This document shows, piece after piece, positions 9,217 through 18,757 of a DNA stretch of 64,000 nucleotides. The DNA is from an uncultured Porphyromonadaceae bacterium (GTDB lineage Bacteria > Bacteroidota > Bacteroidia > Bacteroidales > UBA11471). Positions within the stretch are counted from its first letter, which is position 1; every line of letters begins with the position of its first letter. The position numbers and the translations under genes are program-made. The notes beneath the pieces are model-generated. The model was given only the letters and a program-made list of their open reading frames with translations. It did no database searches and was not told the DNA's origin. The stretch covers positions 1-64,000 of the forward strand of contig URHG01000009.1 of assembly GCA_900547555.1 (NCBI GenBank), in the 5' to 3' direction.

Positions 9217-9975
9217 ATGAAAAAGAATTTTTATTTTTTTGCAGCATCTCTTTTACTTGCTTTTTGCGGCGCTTGCAGCCAAGACGATGGTGAGGTGTAT
9301 AATCTCGACGGACGGGTCTATTTCTATGAACAGAAAAAGCAGGGAAACGATTATGTGGCGGTAACATCGAAAAGCTATTCTTTTGCGCTGCAAAATTCGG
9401 CTTTAATGGAAGACACCCTTCGGATAAAAGTCCGGCTTATGGGGTATGTTGTCGATTATGACCGAACATTTTCGGCCGTTGCTGTCGCCGATGGTACTAC
9501 GGCTGTCGCCGGTACTCATTACAAACTGTTGCCCGGAGTATTGAAAGCCGGCACGTATGAATCTTATTTGCCGGTCATTCTTTATCGCACGGCCGATACG
9601 AAAGATCATACGGTTTCTCTCAATCTGAGATTGAGCGCCGATGCCGAGCTTCCTGCCGGAGTGGACGACCGTGTCGATTTCTCGTTGGAGTGGGGCGATA
9701 TTCTGACGCAACCCGATAACTGGCCCTATTATTTCGGGGTGTATAATGTAAATAAATATCGTTTTGCCATCGATGTGTTGGGCATTTACGATTGGCCTCA
9801 GGCGGGACGGGAGACATCCGGTAAGGAAGAAGGCGTATATACGATCTCCGAGCTCCAGCGTTTCTGTACGCAACTCAATGATGCTTATGTGCAATATCGG
9901 GCTCAATACGGGCCTATCTATAATGACGATAATGCCGAAGTGAAAACCGAAATATATTTTGCTCCCGATAAATGA
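9217..9975 (+). CDS. DUF4843 surface lipoprotein
   Basis: A protein of 252 residues with a lipobox ending at Cys20 (FCGACSQDD). The body (DGRVYFYEQ near residue 31, then the AGTHYKLLPGVLKAGTY block) matches what I know of DUF4843. This family is nearly always the gene after susD in sigma/FecR-linked loci and forms an extra surface lipoprotein of the SusCD complex. The stop overlaps an in-frame upstream ATG of the next gene by 4 bases. As I recall, the four-component B. thetaiotaomicron complex BT2261-2264 was purified with peptides bound, which would hint at peptide import here. That comparison was not checked. Confidence 0.8.
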   Translation: MKKNFYFFAASLLLAFCGACSQDDGEVYNLDGRVYFYEQKKQGNDYVAVTSKSYSFALQNSALMEDTLRIKVRLMGYVVDYDRTFSAVAVADGTTAVAGTHYKLLPGVLKAGTYESYLPVILYRTADTKDHTVSLNLRLSADAELPAGVDDRVDFSLEWGDILTQPDNWPYYFGVYNVNKYRFAIDVLGIYDWPQAGRETSGKEEGVYTISELQRFCTQLNDAYVQYRAQYGPIYNDDNAEVKTEIYFAPDK

Positions 9976-9986
9976 TACCTGTGAAT

Positions 9987-11636
9987 ATGAAGAAAATTAT
10001 TCTGTGTCTCATGCTTTTGCCGGCGTTGTTTACGTCGTGCTACAAAGATGAGGGCAATTACGATTACAAAGAGTTAAATGAAATAACAGTCGATACGGTA
10101 GGTGTGAAGACCTCTTTTGTCATCGACCAATACGATTCGCTTGTCATCGAGCCGAAAATAAACTTTTCATTGTCGGCTCTTCCCGAGACGGCTTTGGCGT
10201 ATCGGTGGATAATGTATTCCGATGCGTGGGGAAAAGACGATACCGAGACGATCGAATTGTCGACCGAACGTAACTTGAATGTGCAGATAACAGCACCGGC
10301 AAGCGCTACTCCTTATGCCGTCAGGTTGTATATTACAAACAAAAACGACGGTTCTTCCTATGAAATGAAATATACCGTTACGGTACAACCCAGTGTTGTT
10401 TCGGGTATATTGGCATTACATCAGGATGCCGACGGTGTCGATTTCGATTATATCGCGACGGCCGGAGCTGTGATGATCGACAAGAACAAGCATATGAGAA
10501 ATGTCGTATCTTCGATACTCGATCGTAAATTATCGGGAAATGCAGCTACGGTTTCGTCTGTTCGGGTCAATTATACGACACTTATCAATCGGGTGTATGT
10601 TGCTACCGATGAAGAATTTATGCAGTTCTCGGGATATGATTTCGCTTATGAGTGCGATAAGAACGAATTGTTTTATGATGTACCGAGCCGTCTGCAGCTA
10701 TCCAAAGTAAAAAGGGAAGGGCAGACACCTTATTGTACGATTTTGGTCAACGACGGATCGGTATATAATATCAACAATCAGGCTTCTCAAAAGTGGTCGA
10801 ATACCTTTTCCGATCCCTTGCGACCCAGCAGTAGTTTAGGTGAGCGTATCATCGTTTCCCCCTATTATTACATTCCCGATGCCAATTTCCCTATGGCTTC
10901 GGCTATCTTCTATGATGGACTCGGGAAGCGCTTTGTCCGTCTACCCAAGACTTTTTATGAAACGGAAGAAATCGTGAGCTTCGACCCGCAGGTTTCTACG
11001 GCATTCGATGTGAATAATGTCGGGAAAGATCTTATCTGGTTGGGCAAGGGGTATAACAATCATGCTTTTGCCGTGATGACCGACGGTTCGTCCCGCGAAC
11101 TTTACCGGGCCGATTTCAATAAGGCAGAAACGATTTACGATGAAGACGGTTCACCGGAGTACAACGAAGAACTGAACGATTTGGCCTTGCGTATTTATGA
11201 TCTTTCGTCATTGACGGATATAAACAAGGCAAAATTTTATGATCTCGGTCTGTATGCCACGCAACTTATGTATGCGACCGACAGGGACATATATGTCGTT
11301 TCGATAAGCGGATCGAATGTTCGGTGCGAGAAAATCAATCGGGATTTTCCCGAAGGGGAGGAGATAACCGCCCTTATGATATGGAATCCCGATATGAATA
11401 TTATGAGGTCTTTGGAAACGACCCGGGGAAAATATCTCTATGTTGCGACATGGAACGGTGAGGAAGGTAAAGTCTACGAATTTAAAATTGCCCGCAATAC
11501 CGGCCGTATGGATAATGATATACCCGATGAGTTCGGCAATGTCGATGCCTCTGCACCGGTGAATGTTTTCGACGGCATGGGAAAAGTAACCGATCTCTGC
11601 ATCAAATTGCAGGGGAAAGATAATTTTGATAATTGA
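9987..11636 (+). CDS. PKD-like family surface lipoprotein
   Basis: A protein of 549 residues from ATG 9987. I prefer this start to ATG 9972 because MKKIILCLMLLPALFTSC is then an intact lipoprotein signal (Cys18). The mature start YKDEGNYDYKELNE is characteristic of the PKD-like lipoproteins that accompany SusC/SusD/DUF4843. An Ig/PKD-like beta-sandwich occupies about residues 20-140 and the rest looks like a beta-propeller or repeat region. It is likely the fourth component of the surface import complex. Function beyond ligand capture is unknown. Confidence 0.8.
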   Translation: MKKIILCLMLLPALFTSCYKDEGNYDYKELNEITVDTVGVKTSFVIDQYDSLVIEPKINFSLSALPETALAYRWIMYSDAWGKDDTETIELSTERNLNVQITAPASATPYAVRLYITNKNDGSSYEMKYTVTVQPSVVSGILALHQDADGVDFDYIATAGAVMIDKNKHMRNVVSSILDRKLSGNAATVSSVRVNYTTLINRVYVATDEEFMQFSGYDFAYECDKNELFYDVPSRLQLSKVKREGQTPYCTILVNDGSVYNINNQASQKWSNTFSDPLRPSSSLGERIIVSPYYYIPDANFPMASAIFYDGLGKRFVRLPKTFYETEEIVSFDPQVSTAFDVNNVGKDLIWLGKGYNNHAFAVMTDGSSRELYRADFNKAETIYDEDGSPEYNEELNDLALRIYDLSSLTDINKAKFYDLGLYATQLMYATDRDIYVVSISGSNVRCEKINRDFPEGEEITALMIWNPDMNIMRSLETTRGKYLYVATWNGEEGKVYEFKIARNTGRMDNDIPDEFGNVDASAPVNVFDGMGKVTDLCIKLQGKDNFDN

Positions 11637-11650
11637 AAAATACCTTGACT

Positions 11651-13642
11651 ATGAGAAGAATTCTTTTTGTTTGTATGTTGATGCTTGTTGCCGTAGGGAC
11701 GCAGGCGCAAGCCTACCAGTCGCCGATTGCGTTCATACCCGATCGGGTAACGGTAGGTAAAAAGCTCACGGTAACTTATAATACCGAACTTACCGAGTTG
11801 AAAGGAGCTCGTGCGGTCGATATGATCGCTTATTTTTGGCACGATTATCGTTGGACGGCGATCGACGCTCCTATGATAAAGTCGGGTAACCTGTGGATGT
11901 CGGTTATCGATATACCCACCGATGCAGCTTTGCTTACATTGAAGTTCGTGGCCGATGACAAGGTCGATACCGGGGGACGTAATACCTATTCGCAGTTTAC
12001 CGTAGATACGTTGGGGCGCAATCTCCCTTCTTCTTATCTCGGTTGGGGGTTGTTCCGGAGCGAATATACCTATAAGCAATACGGGATACCCGGGTATATC
12101 AATGACTCGACTTGCATAACCAATGACGTGTTTTTGTTCTGGTGCAATCAGGATTTGCGTTATTTCCCGATGGATTATCCGAGAGTGTCTTACTATGCTG
12201 CCGACGGGGTCGTTCACAAAAATCCGGCAAAAGCCGATTCTGTTATCCGCAAGGATATTATCAATATAATGTCTATTCCCGCAGACAAGCGCACGGAGAA
12301 AACGTTGCTCGACATCTACACCGTTTGCAATAAATATCTGCATGACAAGAGTTTGTCCGACTCGATCGAGTCTTTGGCGTTATCGGATTATCCCGATGGA
12401 ATTTTTGCCCGGGACAAAGAGGTTCGCCGACTGTTTATGATGTCCGATCTCGATGCCAAAACACGGGAACTCGATACGCTCCTGAAACGTTTCCCCACTT
12501 CTCGTTATGAGAATGTGTCTTCTCCCAATGTAGACCTTTTCTATGCGAAACTTATACAATCGGTGATTTATAATGCCATTGTGAAGCACAACGATTACTC
12601 TTTGTTGTATAAGTATATACACGATGTTCCCTATGGACATTTGGCTACTTTTTATTGGCACATGGTGCAGATACCTTACCGGAACGGCGATATGAAGGCC
12701 GATGCACTGATGCCGCATGCCGAGTTGATTATGAAGGAGATCATGAATCGTCCTCGGGAATATCGGAATGAAGTTTATTCGCCGAAAGACTGGAATGCGA
12801 TGATTTGGGAACGGAATAAAGCCGCTCTTTTTACGCATGCCCGTTTGTTAAACGATTTGGGCCGTAAAGATGAAGCGATGAAAATCATGGATCGCTTGTC
12901 GCCGATGTTCGCTTATGCCGATGCCGAGTTTTATACCGTATATATTTCGATGCTCGACGGTACGCAGCGTCGCGGCGAAATTATTCCTATCATTGAGGCT
13001 TGTGTGAAAAACAATGCTGCCGGCCCCGAAATGTTGGGAGCACTTCGAGACGATTACAAGATGCGTAACGGTTCGGAAAACGGGTATGAAGAATATTTGC
13101 AGAAGTTGAAATCTTCGGCACATCTTCAAGCGATGCAAGAGGAGATAGAGGAGAATATCGTAAAACTTCCTATCGAGTTGTTTGCTATGAAAGATTTGGA
13201 CGGCAATACGGTGGATTTGTCCCAAATGAAGGGGAAAATTCTTGTACTCGATTTCTGGGCCACATGGTGCGCTCCTTGCAAAGCCTCTTTCCCCGGAATG
13301 CAAATGGCTGTCGACAAGTATGCCGATGATGAGAATGTGGAATTCTTTTTTATCGCGACGATGGAGACCAATCCCGATTATAAAGCCGAAATACGTAAAT
13401 TTTTGAAATCGAAAGGTTTCAATATGAATGTACTTCTCGATAATACGGCTCAAGGTGCGAAGTCGAACGATGTGGTATATTCCCGTTATTGCAAAGATTT
13501 CCATTTCTCGGGTATACCTCAGAAATTGATTGTCGACGGCGATGGATATTTGCGTTACCGTTCTACGGGGTATCACGGGAGTCCGTCTGCCCTTGTCGAC
13601 GAAATATCTTTTGTCATAGAATATCTTAAAAACAAAAACTAA
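11651..13642 (+). CDS. Exported TlpA-like thioredoxin-fold protein with long N-terminal region
   Basis: A protein of 663 residues from ATG 11651. The frame is open 18 bases further upstream, but only this ATG gives a clean signal peptide (MRRILFVCMLMLVAVGTQAQ). The N-terminal 120 residues look like a beta-sandwich and the centre (about 200-500) is helical. The C-terminus is a thioredoxin/redoxin domain with WATWCAPCKASFPGM, active-site Cys540 and Cys543. Such proteins reduce or isomerise disulfides in the periplasm. Placement 14 bases after the PKD-like gene puts it in the importer operon, so it could handle disulfide-containing ligands such as peptides or protect the surface complex. That role is inference. 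Confidence 0.85.
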   Translation: MRRILFVCMLMLVAVGTQAQAYQSPIAFIPDRVTVGKKLTVTYNTELTELKGARAVDMIAYFWHDYRWTAIDAPMIKSGNLWMSVIDIPTDAALLTLKFVADDKVDTGGRNTYSQFTVDTLGRNLPSSYLGWGLFRSEYTYKQYGIPGYINDSTCITNDVFLFWCNQDLRYFPMDYPRVSYYAADGVVHKNPAKADSVIRKDIINIMSIPADKRTEKTLLDIYTVCNKYLHDKSLSDSIESLALSDYPDGIFARDKEVRRLFMMSDLDAKTRELDTLLKRFPTSRYENVSSPNVDLFYAKLIQSVIYNAIVKHNDYSLLYKYIHDVPYGHLATFYWHMVQIPYRNGDMKADALMPHAELIMKEIMNRPREYRNEVYSPKDWNAMIWERNKAALFTHARLLNDLGRKDEAMKIMDRLSPMFAYADAEFYTVYISMLDGTQRRGEIIPIIEACVKNNAAGPEMLGALRDDYKMRNGSENGYEEYLQKLKSSAHLQAMQEEIEENIVKLPIELFAMKDLDGNTVDLSQMKGKILVLDFWATWCAPCKASFPGMQMAVDKYADDENVEFFFIATMETNPDYKAEIRKFLKSKGFNMNVLLDNTAQGAKSNDVVYSRYCKDFHFSGIPQKLIVDGDGYLRYRSTGYHGSPSALVDEISFVIEYLKNKN

Positions 13643-13669
13643 TATTGTTCAACTTAAAATTTAGCAAAG

Positions 13670-15244
13670 ATGAAAAAACTGTTTGTCATGGTTGCTGCGG
13701 TAGCTTTTGCTGCCAATGTTTCCGCTGTTGTCGGTGAGGCGACAGGGTATGCGACCAAAAGTTCTACGATGTATGCCGACACATCCGGAGTGGTTATACC
13801 ACCTTTATCATTGTCTGAAACTTGCTTGTATGGTGCAGAAGGTCGCCTTAATACGGTACTTACATCTTACAATCGCACCGTGTACACTTATGGCGATGAT
13901 AATAAGATTTCCGAAACCAAACAATATGCTTCGGACGGGACATTGTCGTCGAAGACGGTATATGAGTATGATGCTGCCGATAATTTGACGAAAACAATTT
14001 CTTACAATGCCGAGGGAGAAGCGACCGGCATGACGCAGTATGCCGATTATCAAAACGGATATTACGGTAATCGTAAAAATATGAATGGAGATGGATCTCA
14101 GGTGTATGACGATCGTAAATGGGAATATACGTTCAATGCCGATAAGACACCCGCTACTGTGGTTGAAAAAGTGCTTTCGGGGGAGAACTACAATATCATC
14201 AGCAAAACCGAATATACTTATGAGTCGGGTGTATTGACCTCTACACAGGCATATCTCTATAATTCCACTTCTGGGGAATATACCGAGAATGGAGGACCAT
14301 CGAAATATACTTACGAGAACGGTAATTTGGTGAAAAAAGAAAGTTCGATGATGAGTCGTGGGGATCGCTATATAACGGTCGAAGAGTATGCTTATACCAC
14401 ATACGATGCCAAATATATCGTGAAAGATTTGCAAATAACCGAGTCGGCTAAGAATGTGATTACCCTCACATGGAAAGCTCCCGAATCGACTGTCAGCGGT
14501 TATTATGTTTTGATCGATAATGCGTGGTCGGAGTTGTTGTCGGAGACGACTTATACGACCGAAGTACTGCTTAACGGTACACACGAATTTGCCGTAGTGG
14601 GAGTTGTCGACAATATGATGAAAAATATTTCGGAATATAAATCGATAACGCTCAATGATGAAGGTGTGAAACCGGCTACCGATTTCACTGTGGTTTCTAT
14701 GGCAGAGAAAACAACTGTCGACGGTTCGGAGGTTTATCCTGTTACCGTATCTTGGAAAGCTCCTGCTACCGAATCGACGATTAAGTCTTACTATGTATAT
14801 TACTCGGAGTATAGCTATCAAGAAGTAGCTGCCGACCAAACTACCGCTACCCTCAATTTGCCTACTTGGGTATGTGAGACCGAAGGTCTCGATGGTCCCG
14901 AAGGTGTAGATGTAACCCTTTTTGTAAAAGTCGTTTACACGACTGGAACTTCGGAGAAATCGAATGAAATCATCGCCAATCCCTTCAATAACGAATGGAC
15001 AGCTTCGATAGCTCAGACGGGTGTCGAGACAGCTGCCGTTAAAGCCTATCCGACTCCTGCTGTCGATTGTCTTTATCTTTCGGCACCGGCCTCTGTTAAA
15101 ATATACAATGCCGCCGGTGTTTTGGTTCTCGACGCACCTGTGTGCAGTTCGGTGAACGTGTCGTCGCTTGCATCGGGTTATTATTTCCTGCAAGGTGTAG
15201 ATGCCGAAGGAAATGCCTTCTCTCAGAAAGTCGTGATAAAATAA
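13670..15244 (+). CDS. T9SS type A sorting-domain protein with YD-like and FN3-like repeats
   Basis: A protein of 524 residues with signal peptide MKKLFVMVAAVAFAANVSA. Residues about 50-240 contain repeated tyrosine-rich beta hairpins (VYTYGDDNKISETKQY, TVYEYDAADNLTKTISY, then EYTYESGVLTS) like YD or RHS-type repeats. Two fibronectin type III-like domains follow (about 260-335 and 340-440, each with a TWKAP or SWKAP strand). The last 75 residues are a typical Por-secretion tail (VKAYPTPAVDCLYLS, then SLASGYYFLQGVDAEG, ending QKVVIK). It should be exported by the type IX system and fixed to the cell surface. Gap and orientation make it the last gene of the importer operon. Confidence 0.85.
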   Translation: MKKLFVMVAAVAFAANVSAVVGEATGYATKSSTMYADTSGVVIPPLSLSETCLYGAEGRLNTVLTSYNRTVYTYGDDNKISETKQYASDGTLSSKTVYEYDAADNLTKTISYNAEGEATGMTQYADYQNGYYGNRKNMNGDGSQVYDDRKWEYTFNADKTPATVVEKVLSGENYNIISKTEYTYESGVLTSTQAYLYNSTSGEYTENGGPSKYTYENGNLVKKESSMMSRGDRYITVEEYAYTTYDAKYIVKDLQITESAKNVITLTWKAPESTVSGYYVLIDNAWSELLSETTYTTEVLLNGTHEFAVVGVVDNMMKNISEYKSITLNDEGVKPATDFTVVSMAEKTTVDGSEVYPVTVSWKAPATESTIKSYYVYYSEYSYQEVAADQTTATLNLPTWVCETEGLDGPEGVDVTLFVKVVYTTGTSEKSNEIIANPFNNEWTASIAQTGVETAAVKAYPTPAVDCLYLSAPASVKIYNAAGVLVLDAPVCSSVNVSSLASGYYFLQGVDAEGNAFSQKVVIK

Positions 15245-15280
15245 TTTTTTTCATACCTGAACCTTGACTTTAATTTGAGT

Positions 15281-15315
15281 GGGGAAGGAGATGTTTTTCT
15301 CCTTCCCCTTTTTTT
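15281..15315 (+). terminator. Rho-independent terminator after the importer operon
   Basis: An 11-bp perfect stem (GGGGAAGGAGA paired with TCTCCTTCCCC, 6-base loop) is followed by seven T. It separates the T9SS-protein gene from the hydrolase gene. Confidence 0.9.
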
Positions 15316-15321
15316 AGAACG

Positions 15322-16701
15322 ATGAAAAAGATCTTAGTAATTATTCTTTGTGTTATACCTGCATTCCGTTTATTGGCCGATAATTGGCAAGGACAGCAGG
15401 GAAGTCGCCGTTTTTATTTGGAAACCGATTATACGACGTCGGGAACTGCATTGACCTTGCCGGAGTTTTGGATAGAAAGAGCGGTTTGCGATTCGATGAG
15501 TCTGTCGGGCGATTCGCTCGATTTTCGGTTCAATCGGGGACAAATCGTTTTCAAAGGACGTTTTGCATCTTCACGACAGCAAATCGATGCCGTTGTTTCC
15601 CTTTATGGTAAGAGTTATGATTTGAGGTTTGTACGTGTCGATACGTTACAGCCGCATTACTGGTCGCAAAATCCCGTTCCGCCTTATCCCTATATCGAAG
15701 AAGAGATCACTGTACCGGTCAATGATACGATTCTTTTGGCGGGTACGCTCACCCGACCTTACGGGCGGAGGCGTGTACCGGCTGTTGTAATCCTTTCGGG
15801 AACCGGCAAGCAGGATAGGGACGCTTCATTTACAGGCCACCGGCCTTTTGCCCGTATAGCCGATTACCTGACCCGAAAAGGGATTGCCGTATTGCGGCTC
15901 GACGATCGTGATGTGGGGAAATCTACCGGACGTTATGAAGATGCGACGACTGCCGATTTCGCGGCCGATGCTTTGTCTGCGGTCGAAGTGCTGAAACATC
16001 GTAAAGGAATACGTCCGTCTAAAATAGGGTTGATGGGCCATAGTGAAGGCGGAGCGGCAGCGATGATGGCTGCGGCGCAATCGGACGATATTGCATTTGT
16101 GGTTACTTTGGCCGGACTCTCTACCGATGGGTTGACCAGCCTCCGTTTACAAAACGATGCGATTATCGATGCTTATCCCGGATATTCCGACGAGTGGCGG
16201 TGTGTCAATAAACGTTTCTTGCATACTCTTTTCTCATGGGTTTACGAAATACCGCTTTCACAACCGTTGGCTGCTCCGCTTCGGGAGAAATTTATGGCTT
16301 GGGTTTCTTCCCAAAACGATACGGTATTGCAGATGACCGGACTGAAAGGTCGGGAGGAGATGTATCTGGCCCGTTATTTGCGGACAGCCGATACCCCTTG
16401 GTATCGACAGTTGATGCATTACAATCCGGCCGATTATGTCCCGAAAGTCGGAGTGCCTGTATTGGCTCTCAATGGAGATTGCGATATTATGGTTCCCTCC
16501 GGCCCGAATCTGGCTACGGCCGATTCTTTGTTGCGTATGGGAGGAAACGAGCATTATGAGATCGTTTCTTTGCCCGGCTTGAATCACATGTTCCAGCATT
16601 GCGAAACGTGCACGCAGGAGGAAATACCCGATTTGCCCGATGTTTTTGCAGAAGAAGCACTCGAAGAGATTTATCGTTTTTTTGAACGTTATATTTTATA
16701 G
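15322..16701 (+). CDS. Exported alpha/beta hydrolase
   Basis: A protein of 459 residues with signal peptide MKKILVIILCVIPAFRLLA. An N-terminal domain of about 120 residues precedes the hydrolase core. The nucleophile elbow is GHSEGG (Ser241), the acid is likely Asp386 or Asp388 in NGDCDIMVP, and the base His422 in LPGLNHMFQH. The oxyanion region LSGTGKQDRD is also typical of the COG1073-like family. It probably cleaves an ester or amide in the periplasm, with unknown substrate. It lies just after the terminator, so it may have its own promoter, though I see no clear -7 element in the few bases between. Confidence 0.85.
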   Translation: MKKILVIILCVIPAFRLLADNWQGQQGSRRFYLETDYTTSGTALTLPEFWIERAVCDSMSLSGDSLDFRFNRGQIVFKGRFASSRQQIDAVVSLYGKSYDLRFVRVDTLQPHYWSQNPVPPYPYIEEEITVPVNDTILLAGTLTRPYGRRRVPAVVILSGTGKQDRDASFTGHRPFARIADYLTRKGIAVLRLDDRDVGKSTGRYEDATTADFAADALSAVEVLKHRKGIRPSKIGLMGHSEGGAAAMMAAAQSDDIAFVVTLAGLSTDGLTSLRLQNDAIIDAYPGYSDEWRCVNKRFLHTLFSWVYEIPLSQPLAAPLREKFMAWVSSQNDTVLQMTGLKGREEMYLARYLRTADTPWYRQLMHYNPADYVPKVGVPVLALNGDCDIMVPSGPNLATADSLLRMGGNEHYEIVSLPGLNHMFQHCETCTQEEIPDLPDVFAEEALEEIYRFFERYIL

Positions 16702-16809
16702 TTTACCGAGTAAGTAGCTTGTGTTGTATAAAAAGGTGTAATCTGTGTCGGAAAGTTCTTTTCTGGATCAGATTGCACTTTTCTTTTTCCAATTCGGTTT
16801 TAGAAATGT

Positions 16810-16817
16810 TATCTTTG
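16810..16817 (+). promoter_or_regulatory. -7 element TATCTTTG for the SLC13 gene
   Basis: TATCTTTG lies 23 bases before ATG 16841. It overlaps the frame upstream of that ATG, which argues against an earlier start at 16745. Confidence 0.65.
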
Positions 16818-16840
16818 TATGGTATGATAATTTAATTTTG

Positions 16841-18694
16841 ATGAATATGATGCTGGTTACTATTGTTATTTTGGCATTGTCGGCTATCTTTTTTATGATA
16901 GGAAAGATTCGGTCCGACCTGATAGCCTTGTGTTCGTTGATCCTCTTGGTACTGTTCGATATTCTTACTCCAGCAGAGGCTTTGAGCGGATTTTCCAATA
17001 GTGTCGTTATCATGATGGTCGGCCTGTTTGTCGTAGGAGGTGCGATTTTCCAAACGGGGTTGGCCAAAATGGTAAGCGGAAAAATCATGAAGACGGCCGG
17101 GAAGAACCAGTTTCTTCTTTTCATACTGGTCATGTTGGTAACCTCTTTTGTCGGGGCATTTGTGAGTAATACCGGTACGGTAGCTTTGATGTTGCCCATT
17201 GTGGTAAGTTTGGCCAATAGTGCCGATATGTCTCCTTCGCGTCTGCTCATGCCATTGGCCTTTGCCAGCAGTATGGGGGGGATGCTTACGCTCATAGGTA
17301 CGCCGCCGAACTTGGTCATTCAGGAAGCTATTGTAGACGCTGGGTTGGAACCCTTGTCGTTTTTCTCTTTTACCCCGGTGGGCGTTGTATGTATCGTGGT
17401 CGGTATTATCGTTTTGATACCGTTGTCGAAATGGATTCTTTCCCGGAAGAAACGGCAGGCCGAAGACGAAAAAAAGTCTCACCCTTCTATGGAGGAATTA
17501 TTGCGGGAATATCAGTTGGAACAGCGCCTTTTCAGAGTACAGGTACCTGCCGATTCTACTTATTGCGGGAAAATGTTACAAGAGTTGGATATTTCGGAGA
17601 AATACAGTGTCGGCATTTTGGAGATACGGCGTAAAATTTCTACGCGCCGGCATTTTTTCAATAATATTTACGATCATATAACGGCCGGGCCGCATACCGT
17701 GATACAAAGCGGCGATATACTTTATCTGTCGGGCGATGCCGAACATGTTTCCCAAATGGTCGAAGATAATGCCTTGTGGAAGCTCGATACGATATACAAT
17801 ACGTCCGAGTCGGATAAGATGAATCAGACGGGAGTGGCAGAAGTTTTGCTGTTGCATAATTCATCGCTGCATAATGTGGCGGTGCGCGATTGCGGCTTCC
17901 GGGAAAAATTCAATATCAATATATTAGGTATACAGAGGAACGATACCTATTATGTGCATGACTTGCGTGATTTCCGTATGCATAGCGGGGACGCCTTGTT
18001 GGTGCAGGGAGAGTGGAGCGATATAGCCCGCATGAGCAGGGAGCAGAACGATTGGGTCGTATTGGGACAACCTATCGAGCAGGTTGCCAAAGTAACGATC
18101 GATCGCAAGGCGCCTGTCGCTGCCGGTATTATGTTGCTTATGATATTGGCGATGATTTTCGATTGGGTTCCGGCGGTGATGGCGGTTATTATTGCGGCTG
18201 TATTGATGGTATTTACCGGGTGCTTGCGAAATGTCGAAGATGCCTATCGTACGATAAATTGGGAAAGCATCGTATTGATTGCCGCCATGATGCCGATGTC
18301 GTTGGCTTTGGAGAAAACCGGAGCTTCGTCCGGAATATCTATGGCGCTCGTTTCGGGACTTGGAGAGTACGGCCCGTTGGCATTGCTGGCCGGTATTTAT
18401 TTTACGACGTCATTGATGACGATGTTCATCAGCAATACGGCTACGGCGGTGCTTTTGGCTCCCATTGCCATGCAGTCGGCCATCAGTTTGGGTGTGAGTC
18501 CCTATCCTTATCTTTTTGCCGTAACCGTAGCGGCGAGCATGTGTTTCGCTTCTCCATTCTCTACACCGCCCAATGCATTGGTTATGTCGGCCGGTAAATA
18601 TACATTTATGGATTATGTCAAAGTGGGATTGCCCTTACAACTTGTTCTCGGTATCGTCATGATATTCGTTTTACCGTTGTTGTTCCCTTTTTAG
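16841..18694 (+). CDS. SLC13-family permease with two TrkA-C (RCK) domains
   Basis: A protein of 617 residues from ATG 16841. The frame is open to 16745 but the promoter element lies inside that extension. N-terminal membrane helices (about 1-190) include VSNTGTVALMLPIVVSLA and LIGTPPNLVIQEA, the re-entrant-loop motifs of divalent-anion:Na+ symporters. A cytoplasmic insert (about 215-420) has two TrkA-C-like units (QVPADSTYCGKMLQELDISE, then HNSSLHNVAVRDCGFREKFN). The second membrane half repeats the motif as FISNTATAVLLAPIAMQSA. The likely substrate is sulfate, a dicarboxylate or another anion, with regulation by a ligand binding the RCK units. Confidence 0.88.
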   Translation: MNMMLVTIVILALSAIFFMIGKIRSDLIALCSLILLVLFDILTPAEALSGFSNSVVIMMVGLFVVGGAIFQTGLAKMVSGKIMKTAGKNQFLLFILVMLVTSFVGAFVSNTGTVALMLPIVVSLANSADMSPSRLLMPLAFASSMGGMLTLIGTPPNLVIQEAIVDAGLEPLSFFSFTPVGVVCIVVGIIVLIPLSKWILSRKKRQAEDEKKSHPSMEELLREYQLEQRLFRVQVPADSTYCGKMLQELDISEKYSVGILEIRRKISTRRHFFNNIYDHITAGPHTVIQSGDILYLSGDAEHVSQMVEDNALWKLDTIYNTSESDKMNQTGVAEVLLLHNSSLHNVAVRDCGFREKFNINILGIQRNDTYYVHDLRDFRMHSGDALLVQGEWSDIARMSREQNDWVVLGQPIEQVAKVTIDRKAPVAAGIMLLMILAMIFDWVPAVMAVIIAAVLMVFTGCLRNVEDAYRTINWESIVLIAAMMPMSLALEKTGASSGISMALVSGLGEYGPLALLAGIYFTTSLMTMFISNTATAVLLAPIAMQSAISLGVSPYPYLFAVTVAASMCFASPFSTPPNALVMSAGKYTFMDYVKVGLPLQLVLGIVMIFVLPLLFPF

Positions 18695-18710
18695 TCGGAG
18701 ATCGATGATA

Positions 18711-18752
18711 AAAAACAAAAGGCTTCTTATTTCCAAGAAGCCTTTTGTTTTT
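18711..18752. terminator. Bidirectional terminator between SLC13 and DUF4834 genes
   Basis: A perfect 18-bp stem (AAAAACAAAAGGCTTCTT and its complement) with loop ATTTCC has A-rich and T-rich outer ends, so it serves both converging genes. Confidence 0.92.
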
Positions 18753-18757
18753 AAAAA

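Noticed and set aside
13808..15193. Long minus-strand frame of 461 codons opposite the T9SS protein gene
   Set aside because: It is a codon-bias shadow of a clearly coding plus-strand gene with signal peptide, FN3-like domains and sorting tail.
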